DNA of 64,000 bases from Sphingomonas sp. LC-1 (GTDB lineage: Bacteria > Pseudomonadota > Alphaproteobacteria > Sphingomonadales > Sphingomonadaceae): contig NZ_JANZXB010000003.1 of the NCBI RefSeq assembly GCF_025371035.1, positions 248,001 to 312,000 on the forward strand, in the 5' to 3' direction. The translations under genes were made by a program, and so were the position numbers. The notes under the pieces were generated by a model. It did not search any database, had not been told where the DNA came from, and was given only the letters and a program-made list of their open reading frames with translations. Of this stretch, positions 52,998 to 63,040 are shown one piece after another (position 1 is the stretch's first letter; each line of letters opens with the position of its first letter).

Positions 52998-54104
52998 ATG
53001 AACGCCAAGGCCGATTATCAGCTGGATCCGGCGAACGGTGGCGCGATGCGCTTTACCGGCAGCCTATCGCTGGCGACGCTGGGCGACCTGCCGGAACGGC
53101 TCGACCGCGAGAAGGCACCCGTCCAGCGGCTCGACCTGTCGCAGGTCGAGCGGATCGACACGGTCGGCGCCTGGCTGGTCCACCGCTTCGCCGCGCGCAA
53201 CAATGCGCGGATCGACGGGCTGGATGAGGATCAGCGCCATCTGCTCGACAAGGTGGTCGAGGCGGATCAACCCGTGGCGATGCGGCCCCATGCGATCAGC
53301 CCCTTTACCCGCGTGGCGGGGGAGGTGGGCGACGCGGTCGTCGCCGCGTTCAAGACGTTGTACGGCCTGCTCGGCTTCATGGGGGCGACGGTGCTGGCCG
53401 CGCTGGCCGTGATCCGCCATCCGCGTCGTTTCCGCTTCAATGCGGTGGTGCATGAATTCGAGACAGTCGGCGTCACCGCGCTGGCGATCGTCGGGTTGAT
53501 GAGCTTCCTGATCGGGATCGTCATCGCGCAACAGGGCGCGGTACAGCTTCGCCAATTCGGCGCGGAGGTGTTCACGATCAATCTGGTCGGTCGCCTGACG
53601 CTTCGCGAACTGGGCGTGCTGATGACCGCGATCATGGTCGCGGGCCGCTCCGGCTCGGCCTTTGCGGCGCAACTCGGCACGATGAAGCTGACCGAGGAAA
53701 TCGACGCGATGCGCGTCATCGGCGTGTCGCCGATGGAGGCCTTGGTGCTGCCGCGCACGCTGGCGGCGGTCACGTTGATGCCACTGCTCGGTTTCTATTC
53801 GTCGCTGATCGCGATGATCGGCGGATGCTTTCTGGCGGCGGTGTCGCTGGGTATTCCCCCGATCACCTTCATCGCCCGCATTCGCGAGGTGGTGCCGATC
53901 ACCGACCTGTATGTGGGATTGATCAAGGCGCCGGTTTTCGGCGCGATCATCGCGATCGCGGGCTGTTTCCAGGGGATGCAGGTCAAGTCCGACGCCGAGC
54001 AGGTCGGCCTGCGCACCACGGCGGCGGTGGTGCAGGCGATCTTCCTGGTGATCGTGCTCGACGCGTTCTTCGCGGTGTTTTTCACCTGGATCGGATGGGA
54101 TTGA
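52998..54104 (+). CDS. mlaE: Mla-type ABC permease with N-terminal STAS domain
   Basis: A 368-residue protein: an N-terminal STAS-like domain (residues 1-90, with LDLSQVERIDTVGAWLVHRF) fused to the MlaE/YrbE permease domain with VVHEFETVGVTALAIVGLMS and MTAIMVAGRSGSAFAAQLGTM. The fusion replaces a separate MlaB. It is the inner membrane part of a retrograde phospholipid transport system. mlaF begins with its ATG overlapping the stop (TGATG). Confidence 0.93.
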   Translation: MNAKADYQLDPANGGAMRFTGSLSLATLGDLPERLDREKAPVQRLDLSQVERIDTVGAWLVHRFAARNNARIDGLDEDQRHLLDKVVEADQPVAMRPHAISPFTRVAGEVGDAVVAAFKTLYGLLGFMGATVLAALAVIRHPRRFRFNAVVHEFETVGVTALAIVGLMSFLIGIVIAQQGAVQLRQFGAEVFTINLVGRLTLRELGVLMTAIMVAGRSGSAFAAQLGTMKLTEEIDAMRVIGVSPMEALVLPRTLAAVTLMPLLGFYSSLIAMIGGCFLAAVSLGIPPITFIARIREVVPITDLYVGLIKAPVFGAIIAIAGCFQGMQVKSDAEQVGLRTTAAVVQAIFLVIVLDAFFAVFFTWIGWD

Positions 54105-55021
54105 TGGCCGAACAGGACGAACATCTGATCAGGGTCCGGGGCCTGCGCAACAGCTTTGGCGAGCAGGTGATTCACGACGGGCTCGACCTGGACGTGCGCA
54201 AGGGCGAGATTCTGGGCGTGGTCGGCGGATCGGGCACCGGCAAGTCGGTGCTGATGCGCACGATCATCGGCCTCCAGACCCCCGATGCGGGCGACATCAC
54301 CGTGTTCGGCGAGCCGACCATCGGGCGCGAAGCGACCGAGGCGGTCGATGTGCGCAAGCGCTGGGGCGTGTTGTTCCAGGGCGGCGCTTTGTTCTCGACG
54401 CTGACCGTGGCAGAGAATGTCGCGGTGCCGTTGCGCGAATTCTACCGCGACCTGCCCCAGGCGCTGATGGATGAGATCGCGTCCTACAAGGTCGTGATGA
54501 CCGGCCTTCCGGCCGATGCCGGGCCCAAATATCCGGCCGAACTGTCGGGCGGCATGAAGAAGCGCGCCGGTCTGGCGCGGGCGCTGGCGCTCGATCCCGA
54601 ACTGCTCTTCCTCGACGAGCCGACCGCGGGGCTCGACCCGATCGGCGCGGCAGCGTTCGACCAGTTGATCGCGTCGCTCCAGAAGACGCTGGGGCTGACC
54701 GTCTTCCTCATCACCCATGACCTCGATACGCTCTATGCGATCTGCGACCGGGTGGCGGTGCTGGCGGACAAGAAGGTGATCGCGGTCGGGACGATCGACG
54801 AGCTGATCGCGCTCGACCATCCGTGGATCGAGGAATATTTCAAGGGGCCCCGCGGGCGTGCCGCGATCGCCGCCAAGGATGAAGTGGCCGACATCCGGCC
54901 CCGTTCGGCGGACACCGACGCCGCGCGCCATCCGACCGAAGTCGAAGCCCATATCACCGGCCAGCATTCGCAGGGGAGTGAGGCCGATGCCCATGCGAGA
55001 GGCGAACCAGGGACACGCTGA
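54104..55021 (+). CDS. mlaF: Mla-type ABC ATPase
   Basis: A 305-residue ATPase: Walker A GGSGTGKS, signature LSGGM, Walker B ELLFLDEPTAGLD and the switch histidine in LITHD. It is longer than E. coli MlaF (269) owing to a hydrophilic C-terminal tail after FKGPRGRAAIAAK with several histidines (RHPTEVEAHITGQHSQG). It powers lipid transfer together with MlaE and MlaD. The mlaD start overlaps the stop. Confidence 0.93.
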   Translation: MAEQDEHLIRVRGLRNSFGEQVIHDGLDLDVRKGEILGVVGGSGTGKSVLMRTIIGLQTPDAGDITVFGEPTIGREATEAVDVRKRWGVLFQGGALFSTLTVAENVAVPLREFYRDLPQALMDEIASYKVVMTGLPADAGPKYPAELSGGMKKRAGLARALALDPELLFLDEPTAGLDPIGAAAFDQLIASLQKTLGLTVFLITHDLDTLYAICDRVAVLADKKVIAVGTIDELIALDHPWIEEYFKGPRGRAAIAAKDEVADIRPRSADTDAARHPTEVEAHITGQHSQGSEADAHARGEPGTR

Positions 55022-55983
55022 TGGAAACTCGTTCGAACCACGTCCTTGTCGGCTCCGTCGTGCTGATCCTGCTCGTCGTGCTGGCGCTTTTCACCGTCTG
55101 GATCGCCCGGCTGGGCGGTACGTCGGAGAAGGAATATGACATCTTCTTCCGACAGTCGGTCGATGGCTTGGCCAAGGGATCGGCGGTCACCTATTCGGGT
55201 GTGCCCTCGGGCCAGGTGAAGGAGATCGCGCTGTGGCGTCCCGATCCGCAATTCGTGCGGGTTCGCGTCGCGGTCAACGAGCAGACGCCGATCCTCCAGG
55301 GTACCACCGCCTCGATCTCGGCCAGCTTCACGGGCACCAGCACCATCTCGCTCGATGGCGCGCGCAAGGGGGCGCCGCCGATCACCTGCCCGACGCCCGA
55401 GAACCGGACCGTCTGCCCCTATGACGTGCCGGTCATCCCGACCAAGCAGGGCGGCATCGGCGCGATCCTGAACTCCGCGCCGCAGTTGCTGGAGCGGCTG
55501 TCGACGCTGACCGAGCGGCTGACCGGCCTCTTGTCGGATCGTAACCAGGCGTCGATCGCGGGTATCCTCGACAATACCAACCGCCTGACCGATGCATTGG
55601 CCGATCGCGGGCCGGAGATCGCGGCGACGCTGGCGCAAACCCGCGTGGCGATCCAGCAGGCGGGCGATGCGGCGCAGTCAATCGGCCAGCTGGCGGCGAC
55701 GACCAACGGCCTGCTCGCCGAAGACGTCAAGCCGACCATGGTCAATCTGAACAAGGCGATCGCTTCGGCCCAGAAGAGCGCCGACACGCTGAATTCGGCG
55801 ATCGGCGATGCGCGGCCGGGCCTGCAGACCTTCTCGAAGCAGACGGTGCCCGAGGTGGATCGTCTGGTGAAGGACCTGCGCGTCATGACCCAGTCGCTGT
55901 CGGCGGTGGCCGAAAAGGTCGACCAGCAGGGCGCGGGGTCGCTGATCGGGCAGCAGAAGCTGCCGGACTATAAGGGCAAGTGA
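55021..55983 (+). CDS. mlaD: MlaD-type MCE lipid-binding protein
   Basis: A 320-residue protein with an N-terminal membrane anchor (VLVGSVVLILLVVLALFTVW) and an MCE domain beginning YDIFFRQSVDGLAKGSAVTY and GVPSGQVKEI. A long helical C-terminal region (about residues 130-310) follows. MCE proteins form hexameric rings that carry lipids across the periplasm. It is part of the mlaE-mlaF-mlaD-lipoprotein operon. Confidence 0.93.
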   Translation: METRSNHVLVGSVVLILLVVLALFTVWIARLGGTSEKEYDIFFRQSVDGLAKGSAVTYSGVPSGQVKEIALWRPDPQFVRVRVAVNEQTPILQGTTASISASFTGTSTISLDGARKGAPPITCPTPENRTVCPYDVPVIPTKQGGIGAILNSAPQLLERLSTLTERLTGLLSDRNQASIAGILDNTNRLTDALADRGPEIAATLAQTRVAIQQAGDAAQSIGQLAATTNGLLAEDVKPTMVNLNKAIASAQKSADTLNSAIGDARPGLQTFSKQTVPEVDRLVKDLRVMTQSLSAVAEKVDQQGAGSLIGQQKLPDYKGK

Positions 55984-55991
55984 GGAAGCCG

Positions 55992-56588
55992 ATGAGGACC
56001 GTCATGAAGACTCCGCTGATCGTTCTGATGGCTTCGCTTCCGCTGGCGGGCTGCATCAGCTTCGGCGCCAAGCCGCCGCCCTCGCTGCTGACGCTTCAGG
56101 CGCAGTCGGCCCCCGTGGTGGGGCAGACGCAGGATTCGGGGCGCGGCAAGTCGATCACCGTCCAGGTGCCCAGCGCGCCGCAGGAACTCGCCACCGCGCG
56201 CGTGCCGGTGCAGGAGGATGCGACCAGCATCGCCTATGTCAAGGACGCGCAATGGGCCGAGCCGCCGACGCGGCTGTTCGCGCGGCTGATGGCGGACACG
56301 CTGACCGCGCGGGCGGGCCGGGTGGTGCTGTCGACGCGCGATTCGATCGGCGATCCGGGCGATCGGCTGGGCGGCGAATTGCGCCAGTTCGGCATGGACG
56401 CGACCCGGCGCGAGGCGGTGGTGATGTTTGACGCCGCCCTGCAGCGCGACGGCCAGACGAGCATCGAGAAGCGTCGCTTCGAAGCACGCGTGCCGGTCGG
56501 CAAGATCGACGCCGAAAGCGTCGGCCCCGCGCTGAACCAGGCGGCGAACCAGGTGGCGCAGCAGGTGTCTGACTGGGTGGGGCGGTAA
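55992..56588 (+). CDS. ABC-type transport auxiliary lipoprotein (PqiC-like)
   Basis: A 198-residue lipoprotein with lipobox LAGC and the auxiliary domain pattern ITVQVPSAPQELATARVPVQ and AQWAEPPTRLFARLMADTLT. Such lipoproteins of MCE systems sit in the outer membrane and complete the periplasmic bridge. The ATG at 55992 follows TGAGGAAG; a second ATG four codons later is also possible. It is the last gene of the operon, closed by a terminator. Confidence 0.9.
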   Translation: MRTVMKTPLIVLMASLPLAGCISFGAKPPPSLLTLQAQSAPVVGQTQDSGRGKSITVQVPSAPQELATARVPVQEDATSIAYVKDAQWAEPPTRLFARLMADTLTARAGRVVLSTRDSIGDPGDRLGGELRQFGMDATRREAVVMFDAALQRDGQTSIEKRRFEARVPVGKIDAESVGPALNQAANQVAQQVSDWVGR

Positions 56589-56597
56589 CCCGATACT

Positions 56598-56623
56598 CCT
56601 CCCCCGTGCGGGGGAGGATTTTG
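56598..56623 (+). terminator. Intrinsic terminator of the Mla-type operon
   Basis: CCTCCCCC (56598-56605) pairs with GGGGGAGG (56610-56617), loop GTGC, followed by ATTTTG. Ten bases after the lipoprotein stop. Confidence 0.8.
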
Positions 56624-56748
56624 TTCGGCCCCGGACCTAATCTCTGGAAAAATATACGCCACCTCATGACGGCGATTTCCACCATCCGTCACATTTTGCG
56701 ACATAAACGCACTGGACGGGCCCGTAACGGCGGGGCAGGTTCGCCGCC

Positions 56749-58224
56749 ATGAAGCCTCGCGCCCGCGTCCTTCTCCTGGCCACAGCCGCCTTGTCCGGTT
56801 GTACGGTCGGCCCCGATTACCGTCCCGCCGCTCCCCAAGAGCTGGGGGTGCCCGCCAATTGGTCGGTACCCGCAGCTAACGCGCAGGCACAGGACCTTGG
56901 CCGGTGGTGGCGGTCGTTCAACGACCCGTTGCTGGCCGAGTTGGTCGAGCAGGCGGTGATCGCCAATACGGATGTCGTGCAAGCCATCGCCCGATTGCGG
57001 CAGGCGCGCGAAAGCCTGATCCAGAGCCGCGCCTCGCTGCTGCCCACCGTGTCCGGTTCGACCGGCTATCAGCGGAACGAGAATCTGCGCGGCGGCGGGC
57101 GCAGCTTCACGCTGCCCGATGGCACGGTGGTCGATACCGGCGGGGGCGGCAGCAACAGCTTCACTGTCGGCCTGTCCGCCAGCTATCAGGTCGGCCTGTT
57201 CGGCGAATTGCGCCGCACCGTGGAGGCGACGCGCGCGACCTATGAGGGCGCGGGCTTCACCTATGCCGCGACGCTGCTGACCGTCGAGAGCGAGCTGGCG
57301 CGCAACTATGTGCTCGCGCGGACCTATCAGGCGCAGCTTGCCAATGCGCGGGCCAGCCTGGCGCTGCAGGACGACAATCTGGAGATTGCGGGCTTCCGGG
57401 TGCGGGCGGGACTGGTGTCCTCGCTCGACGCCGAGCAGGCGCGGGGACAGCGGGCGCAGACCGCCGCGACCATCCCGACGCTGGAGCAGCAATATAATAC
57501 CGCCGTCTCGCGCCTGGGCGTGCTGACCGCGCAGGCGCCCGGTGCGCTCAAGGCGCGGCTGGAGGCGGTGCGGCCGATCCCCAGCGGACCGGCAGTGATC
57601 GGCGTCGGCATCCCGGCCGACATATTGCGCCGCCGCCCGGATGTCCGCGCGGCCGAGCGCAACCTGGCCGCCGCCACGGCGCGGATCGGCGTGGCGCAGG
57701 CGGCGCTCTATCCCGCGCTCGCCATCTCCGGCAATATCAACGCCGCGGCGACCAGCATCGGCTCGCTGGGCGATGCGATCACCGGCAGCCTGTTCGCCGG
57801 GCTGACCCAGGCGATCTTCAACGGCGGCCGCCTGCGCAGCCAGGTCCGCAACGCCCAGGCGCTCGCCGATCAGAGCTATGCCGCCTATCAGGGCACCGTC
57901 CTGCTGGCGCTGGAGGATGTCGAGAACGCCATCGTCGCACTCAACACCGCGCGCGAGCGGGAGCGGCTGTTCGCGATCCAGCTCGACGCGGCGCGCAACT
58001 CGGCGATCCTGGCGCGCAGCCAGTATCGCACGGGCCTGACCGATTTCACCACCCTGTCGCAGCAGGAGGCGTCGTTGCTGAGCGCCCAGAACGGGCTGGT
58101 CCAGGCGCGCTCGGACGCCGCCACCGCGCAGGTCGCGCTGTTCGCCGCGCTGGGCGGCGGATGGGACGACAGCACCACCCCCGAAGCGCCGCCGCGCGCG
58201 ACGCAAACCCCGGACAACCGCTGA
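56749..58224 (+). CDS. Outer membrane efflux channel (NodT-type OMF lipoprotein)
   Basis: A 491-residue protein with lipobox LSGC and the NodT-type start CTVGPDYRPAAP. Two repeat halves each carry the OEP pattern, e.g. RLRQARESLIQSRASLLPTV and PADILRRRPDVRAAERNLAA. It forms a trimeric TolC-like channel. Its ATG follows 160 bases after the Mla operon, and its stop overlaps the next start (TGATG), so it belongs with the MacAB-like genes. Confidence 0.95.
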   Translation: MKPRARVLLLATAALSGCTVGPDYRPAAPQELGVPANWSVPAANAQAQDLGRWWRSFNDPLLAELVEQAVIANTDVVQAIARLRQARESLIQSRASLLPTVSGSTGYQRNENLRGGGRSFTLPDGTVVDTGGGGSNSFTVGLSASYQVGLFGELRRTVEATRATYEGAGFTYAATLLTVESELARNYVLARTYQAQLANARASLALQDDNLEIAGFRVRAGLVSSLDAEQARGQRAQTAATIPTLEQQYNTAVSRLGVLTAQAPGALKARLEAVRPIPSGPAVIGVGIPADILRRRPDVRAAERNLAAATARIGVAQAALYPALAISGNINAAATSIGSLGDAITGSLFAGLTQAIFNGGRLRSQVRNAQALADQSYAAYQGTVLLALEDVENAIVALNTARERERLFAIQLDAARNSAILARSQYRTGLTDFTTLSQQEASLLSAQNGLVQARSDAATAQVALFAALGGGWDDSTTPEAPPRATQTPDNR

Positions 58225-59592
58225 TGGCCGATCAGACTCTCGACGATTTCCTGGGCGTGAAGCCGCAACCGCGCTGGCGCAAATGGGTGCAGTGGGGCGT
58301 CGTGATCCTGGGCGTCGTGCTGCTCGCGGTGCTGCTGAAAAGCTGTTTCGGCGGGTCGGACCAGGCGGGCTATGCCACCGCCCCCGTCTCGCGCGGCAAC
58401 CTGACCGTGACCGTCTCGGCCACCGGCAAGCTCGCCCCGACCAACCAGGTGACGGTCGGCTCGCAGCTGTCGGGTCTGGTGACGAAGGTCGTGGTCGATG
58501 TGAACGACCGGGTGAAGGCGGGCGAGGCGCTGGCGCTGATCGATCCCGAACAGATTGACGACCAGATCCGGGCGGCGCAGGCGACGCTGTCCGCCAACCA
58601 GGCGCAGGTGGCGCAGGCGCGCGCGACCGTGGCCGAATCGCAGGCGCAGCTGCGGCGGCTGGAGGAAGTTTACAAGCTGTCCAACGGCCGCGTGCCCTCC
58701 GGCACCGAACTCCAGGCCGGGCGCGCCGATGCCCAGCGGGCGGTCGCCGCGCTCCGCGTCGCGGAAGCCAATGTCGCCGCCGCGCGTGCGCAGCTCGCCC
58801 AGTCGCAGACCCAGCGGCAGCGTGCGATCATCCGCTCGCCCGTGTCGGGCGTGGTGCTGGCGCGGCAGGTCGATCCCGGCCAGACGGTCGCGGCGTCGTT
58901 CAACACGCCGACCCTGTTCGTCATCGCCGAAGACCTGACCCAGATGAAGCTGGAGGTCGCGATCGACGAGGCCGATGTCGGCGAGGTGAAGGTCGGGCAA
59001 AAGGCCAATTTCACCGTCGACGCCTTTCCGGGCCGGACCTTTCCCGCGACGATCACCCGCGTCGATCTGGGATCGAACCTGACGGTCAGCGCGGCGACCT
59101 CGTCCACCTCCTCGACTGCCAGCAGCACGTCGACCACGGGACAGGTGGTCAGCTATGCCGCCGATCTGACCGTCGCCAATCCCGACCTGCAACTCCGCCC
59201 CGGTATGACCGCGACGGCCGATATCGTGACCTCGGACAAGCGCGGCGTCATGCTGATCCCCAATGCCGCATTGCGCTTCCAGCCGTCCGATAGGGCGAGC
59301 CAGGGTGGCGGCGGCATTGCGGGCTCGCTGACCTTCCGTCCGCGCCGCGACCGGGCGGCGCGCACCGCCACCGTCCAGCGCGGCGCGACCCAGACCGTCT
59401 ATGTCCGAGGTACGGACGGCAAGCCGCAGCCGGTGCAGATCGTCACCGGCGACACCAACGGATCGATGACCGAAGTATTGTCGGGCGGCCTGAAGCCGGG
59501 GATGCAGGTCATCACCGGCCAGCTTGCGGCGGGCCAGAGCGCGCCGGCGGCGGGTGGTCAGCGTCGTCAGGGGCAGCGCGGGGGCGGCGGTG

Positions 59593-59600
<8 letters not shown>
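58224..59600 (+). CDS. macA: MacA-like periplasmic adaptor
   Basis: A 458-residue adaptor with a membrane anchor (KWVQWGVVILGVVLLAVLL), a first lipoyl half (VSATGKLAPTNQVTVGSQL), alpha-hairpin (about residues 115-195) and second half (IIRSPVSGVVLARQVDPGQT). A low-complexity serine/threonine insert (SSTSSTASSTSTTG) lies before the barrel domain. The C terminus is rich in glutamine and glycine (RRQGQRGGGGGG). It partners the ABC proteins encoded next. Confidence 0.9.
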
Positions 59601-60335
<735 letters not shown>

Positions 60336-60336
<1 letters not shown>

Positions 60337-61541
60337 TGTTCGGCACCACGCTTCTCCTCGCGATCCGCTCGATCCGGCGGCATATGCTGCGGTCGTTCCT
60401 GACGACGCTGGGCATCATCATCGGCGTCGGCGCGGTCGTGACGATGGTGACGCTGGGCAAGGCGACCACGGCCGCGGTACAGCAGTCCATATCGTCGCTG
60501 GGCACCAACATCCTTCAGGTCCGGCCCGGCCAGGGCTTCGGGCGCGGCGGCGGCGGCCCGCGTCCGCCCGACTTCAAGCCCGAGGATGTCGAGGCGATCG
60601 CCGACCAGATCGCGGGCGTGACGGCGGTCGCGCCCCAGGCCCAGACGACCGCGACCGCGATTTATGAAGGCGCGAACTGGTCGACCACGGTGACCGGTAC
60701 GACGCTCGCCTATTTCACGGTGCAGCCCTGGCCGCTGGCATCGGGGCGGCTCTGGACTCCGGCGGAGGAAGCGTCGGGCAAGGCGGTGTGCATCATCGGC
60801 AATACGGTCCGCAAGAACCTGTTCCCCAGCACCGAGGCGGTCGGCAAGCGCTTCCGCATCGGCGCGATCAGTTGCGATGTGGTCGGCGTGCTGACGACGC
60901 GCGGGCAGGGCGGGTTCGGCGATCAGGACGATGTGGTGCTCATGCCGATCAAGGCGGTGCAGCGCCGCTTCACCGGCAGCCGCGACATCCGCCTGATGCT
61001 GGTCGGCATCGATCAGGCCTATCAGACGAACGCGGTACAGGCCTCGCTAACCGACCTGCTGCGCGAACGGCGCAACATCACCGGCGGCAAGGAAGATGAT
61101 TTCAACATCTTCGACACCAAGCAGATCAGCGACACGCTGACCAGCACGACGACGATGCTGACCCGGATCGTCGCGGCGGTGGCGGCGATCAGCCTGGTGG
61201 TCGGCGGCATCGGCATCATGAACATCATGCTGGTGTCGGTGACCGAGCGGACGCGCGAGATCGGCATTCGCCTGGCCATCGGTGCGGTCGCGCGCGAAGT
61301 GCTGATGCAGTTCCTGGTCGAGGCGGTGGTGCTGTCCTGCCTGGGCGGGATCATCGGCCTGATCCTGGCGCAGGCGATTATCGCCGCACTGGTGCCGTTG
61401 ATGCAGGTGCCGTGGACCTTCGATCCGCAGATCAACGTCATCGCCTTTGCGATTTCGGCGGTGATCGGGGTGGTGTTCGGCTATTTCCCCGCACGACGCG
61501 CGGCGGCGCTCAATCCGATCGATGCTCTACGGCACGAGTGA
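60336..61541 (+). CDS. MacB-type ABC permease (separate subunit)
   Basis: A 401-residue FtsX-like permease: TM1 in [20 protein letters not shown], the periplasmic MacB_PCD domain (about residues 55-245), and the three C-terminal helices ([20 protein letters not shown] onward) with the conserved end [17 protein letters not shown]. With MacA and an OMF it would export macrolides or peptides, or another substrate. The last 32 bases overlap the opposing nucleotidyltransferase gene. Confidence 0.95.
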
Positions 61542-62130
61542 TCCGCTCGGGCGCGTGGACGAGCTGGCGTAGCCGTTCCAGATCCTCGGGCGTGTCGATG
61601 TCGATCAACTCGGCGGGGGCGGTCACGACATGCCGTCCACCGGCGACCAGCTTGCGGCCGCCCTCATCACCCTCCAGTTCGAGCAGCGCCTCGAACTGGC
61701 CCGCGCCGAAGACGCCGGGCGGGGTGGGATGCTCGCCATTGCTCGACACCACGACCGCGTCGGGTCCATCAAAGGCGTCGAACAGGCGATAGATATGCGC
61801 CGCCGTCACGCGCGGCATATCGGCCAGTGCGATCAGGATCGCCTTGGGGCCGGACTTGATCGCCTCCTGCACGCCCAGATGCAGCGAGAAGGACATGCCT
61901 TTGGCGATGTCGTCATTGTGGATCACGCGGTAGCCGCGCGAGGCGAAGTCGAGCTGGCATCCGTCGGTGACGACGATCCGGTCGGCGAAGGGGATGCTCT
62001 CCAGCGCGGTGGTGACGTGGAAACCCACCGGCTTGCCGAGAAATTCCGCCTCCAGCTTGTTCTCCATCCCGAAGCGGCTCGACTGACCCGCCGCCAGCAG
62101 GACCAGCACCACATCTTCAGCGTCGATCAT
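61510..62130 (-). CDS. MocA/MobA-like nucleotidyltransferase
   Basis: A 206-residue NTP transferase starting with [20 protein letters not shown], the loop that binds CTP or [18 protein letters not shown] is the metal-binding signature. In the molybdenum hydroxylase operon it would make molybdopterin cytosine dinucleotide, as MocA does for PaoABC. Its start overlaps the end of the XdhC gene by 14 bases. Confidence 0.85.
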   Translation of the reverse strand: MIDAEDVVLVLLAAGQSSRFGMENKLEAEFLGKPVGFHVTTALESIPFADRIVVTDGCQLDFASRGYRVIHNDDIAKGMSFSLHLGVQEAIKSGPKAILIALADMPRVTAAHIYRLFDAFDGPDAVVVSSNGEHPTPPGVFGAGQFEALLELEGDEGGRKLVAGGRHVVTAPAELIDIDTPEDLERLRQLVHAPERITRAVEHRSD

Positions 62131-63040
62131 GAAAGGCTCCTATCATCGCCGCCGCGATCGACAGAGCGATCTCCGACGGGCCGATCGCACCGATGTCCAG
62201 CCCGACCGGGCCATCGATCCGGTCGATCGCCTCGGGGGAAACGCCCATCGCCGCCAGACGCTCCCGCCGCGCCGCATGGCTGCGCCGACTGCCCAAGGCA
62301 CCGACATAGGCGGTGTCCGCGGCAAGCGCCGCGACCAGCGCGGGGTCGTCGATCTTGGTGTCGTGGCTGAGCGTCACCACGGCGGTCGCCGGACCGGGCG
62401 CATAGGCCGCCACCGCCTCGTCGGGCCAGCGATCGTCGAGCGTGACGCCGGGGAAACGCTCTTCGGTCAGGAAGCGCGCGCGCGGGTCGATGACGGTGGT
62501 GGCGATGCCCAGCGTCTGCGCCAGCTGCGCCAGACTCTGTGCGATCTGCACCGCCCCGACGATCAGCAAGCGGCGCGGCGGGTCGTAGCGGTTGGCGAAG
62601 ACCTCGCCCGTCTCGACCGGCCGCAGGTCGGAATGACCGGTGGCGAGGTCGGTGATGACGGTGAGCGCGCGGCCCTGCTCGCGGGCTTCGCCGATCCGGT
62701 CGAATAATTCGGGGTCGAAGCCGTCCGCTGACACGGGCTGCACCATCACCGCGATCTCGCCGCCGCAGGGCAGGCCGACCTCCCAGGCGGAGGCATCCGC
62801 CACGCCGTAGCGCTTCACCTGAAACGGGGCGCCCGCGATCACCTCCGCGGCGGTGTGGAGGATATCGTTCTCGACGCAGCCACCCGACACCGATCCCTCG
62901 AACCGGCCATCGGCATGGACCAGCATATGGCTGCCACGCGGACGCGGTGCCGACCCCCAGGTCGACACCACCGTCGCGATCGCCATCGGCTCGCCCCGCC
63001 ATTCCCTGGCGGCGGCGAGGACACTGTCATGGTCGCTCAT
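62117..63040 (-). CDS. XdhC/PaoD-type molybdenum cofactor chaperone
   Basis: A 307-residue XdhC-family protein: VVSTWGSAPRPRGSHMLVH and GSVSGGCVENDI in the N domain, VGLPCGGEIAV, and a Rossmann C domain (LLIVGAVQIAQSLAQLA). It stabilises and inserts sulfurated Mo cofactor into the hydroxylase. The ATG at 63040 overlaps the stop of the molybdopterin subunit gene (TGATG). Confidence 0.9.
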   Translation of the reverse strand: MSDHDSVLAAAREWRGEPMAIATVVSTWGSAPRPRGSHMLVHADGRFEGSVSGGCVENDILHTAAEVIAGAPFQVKRYGVADASAWEVGLPCGGEIAVMVQPVSADGFDPELFDRIGEAREQGRALTVITDLATGHSDLRPVETGEVFANRYDPPRRLLIVGAVQIAQSLAQLAQTLGIATTVIDPRARFLTEERFPGVTLDDRWPDEAVAAYAPGPATAVVTLSHDTKIDDPALVAALAADTAYVGALGSRRSHAARRERLAAMGVSPEAIDRIDGPVGLDIGAIGPSEIALSIAAAMIGAFHDRR

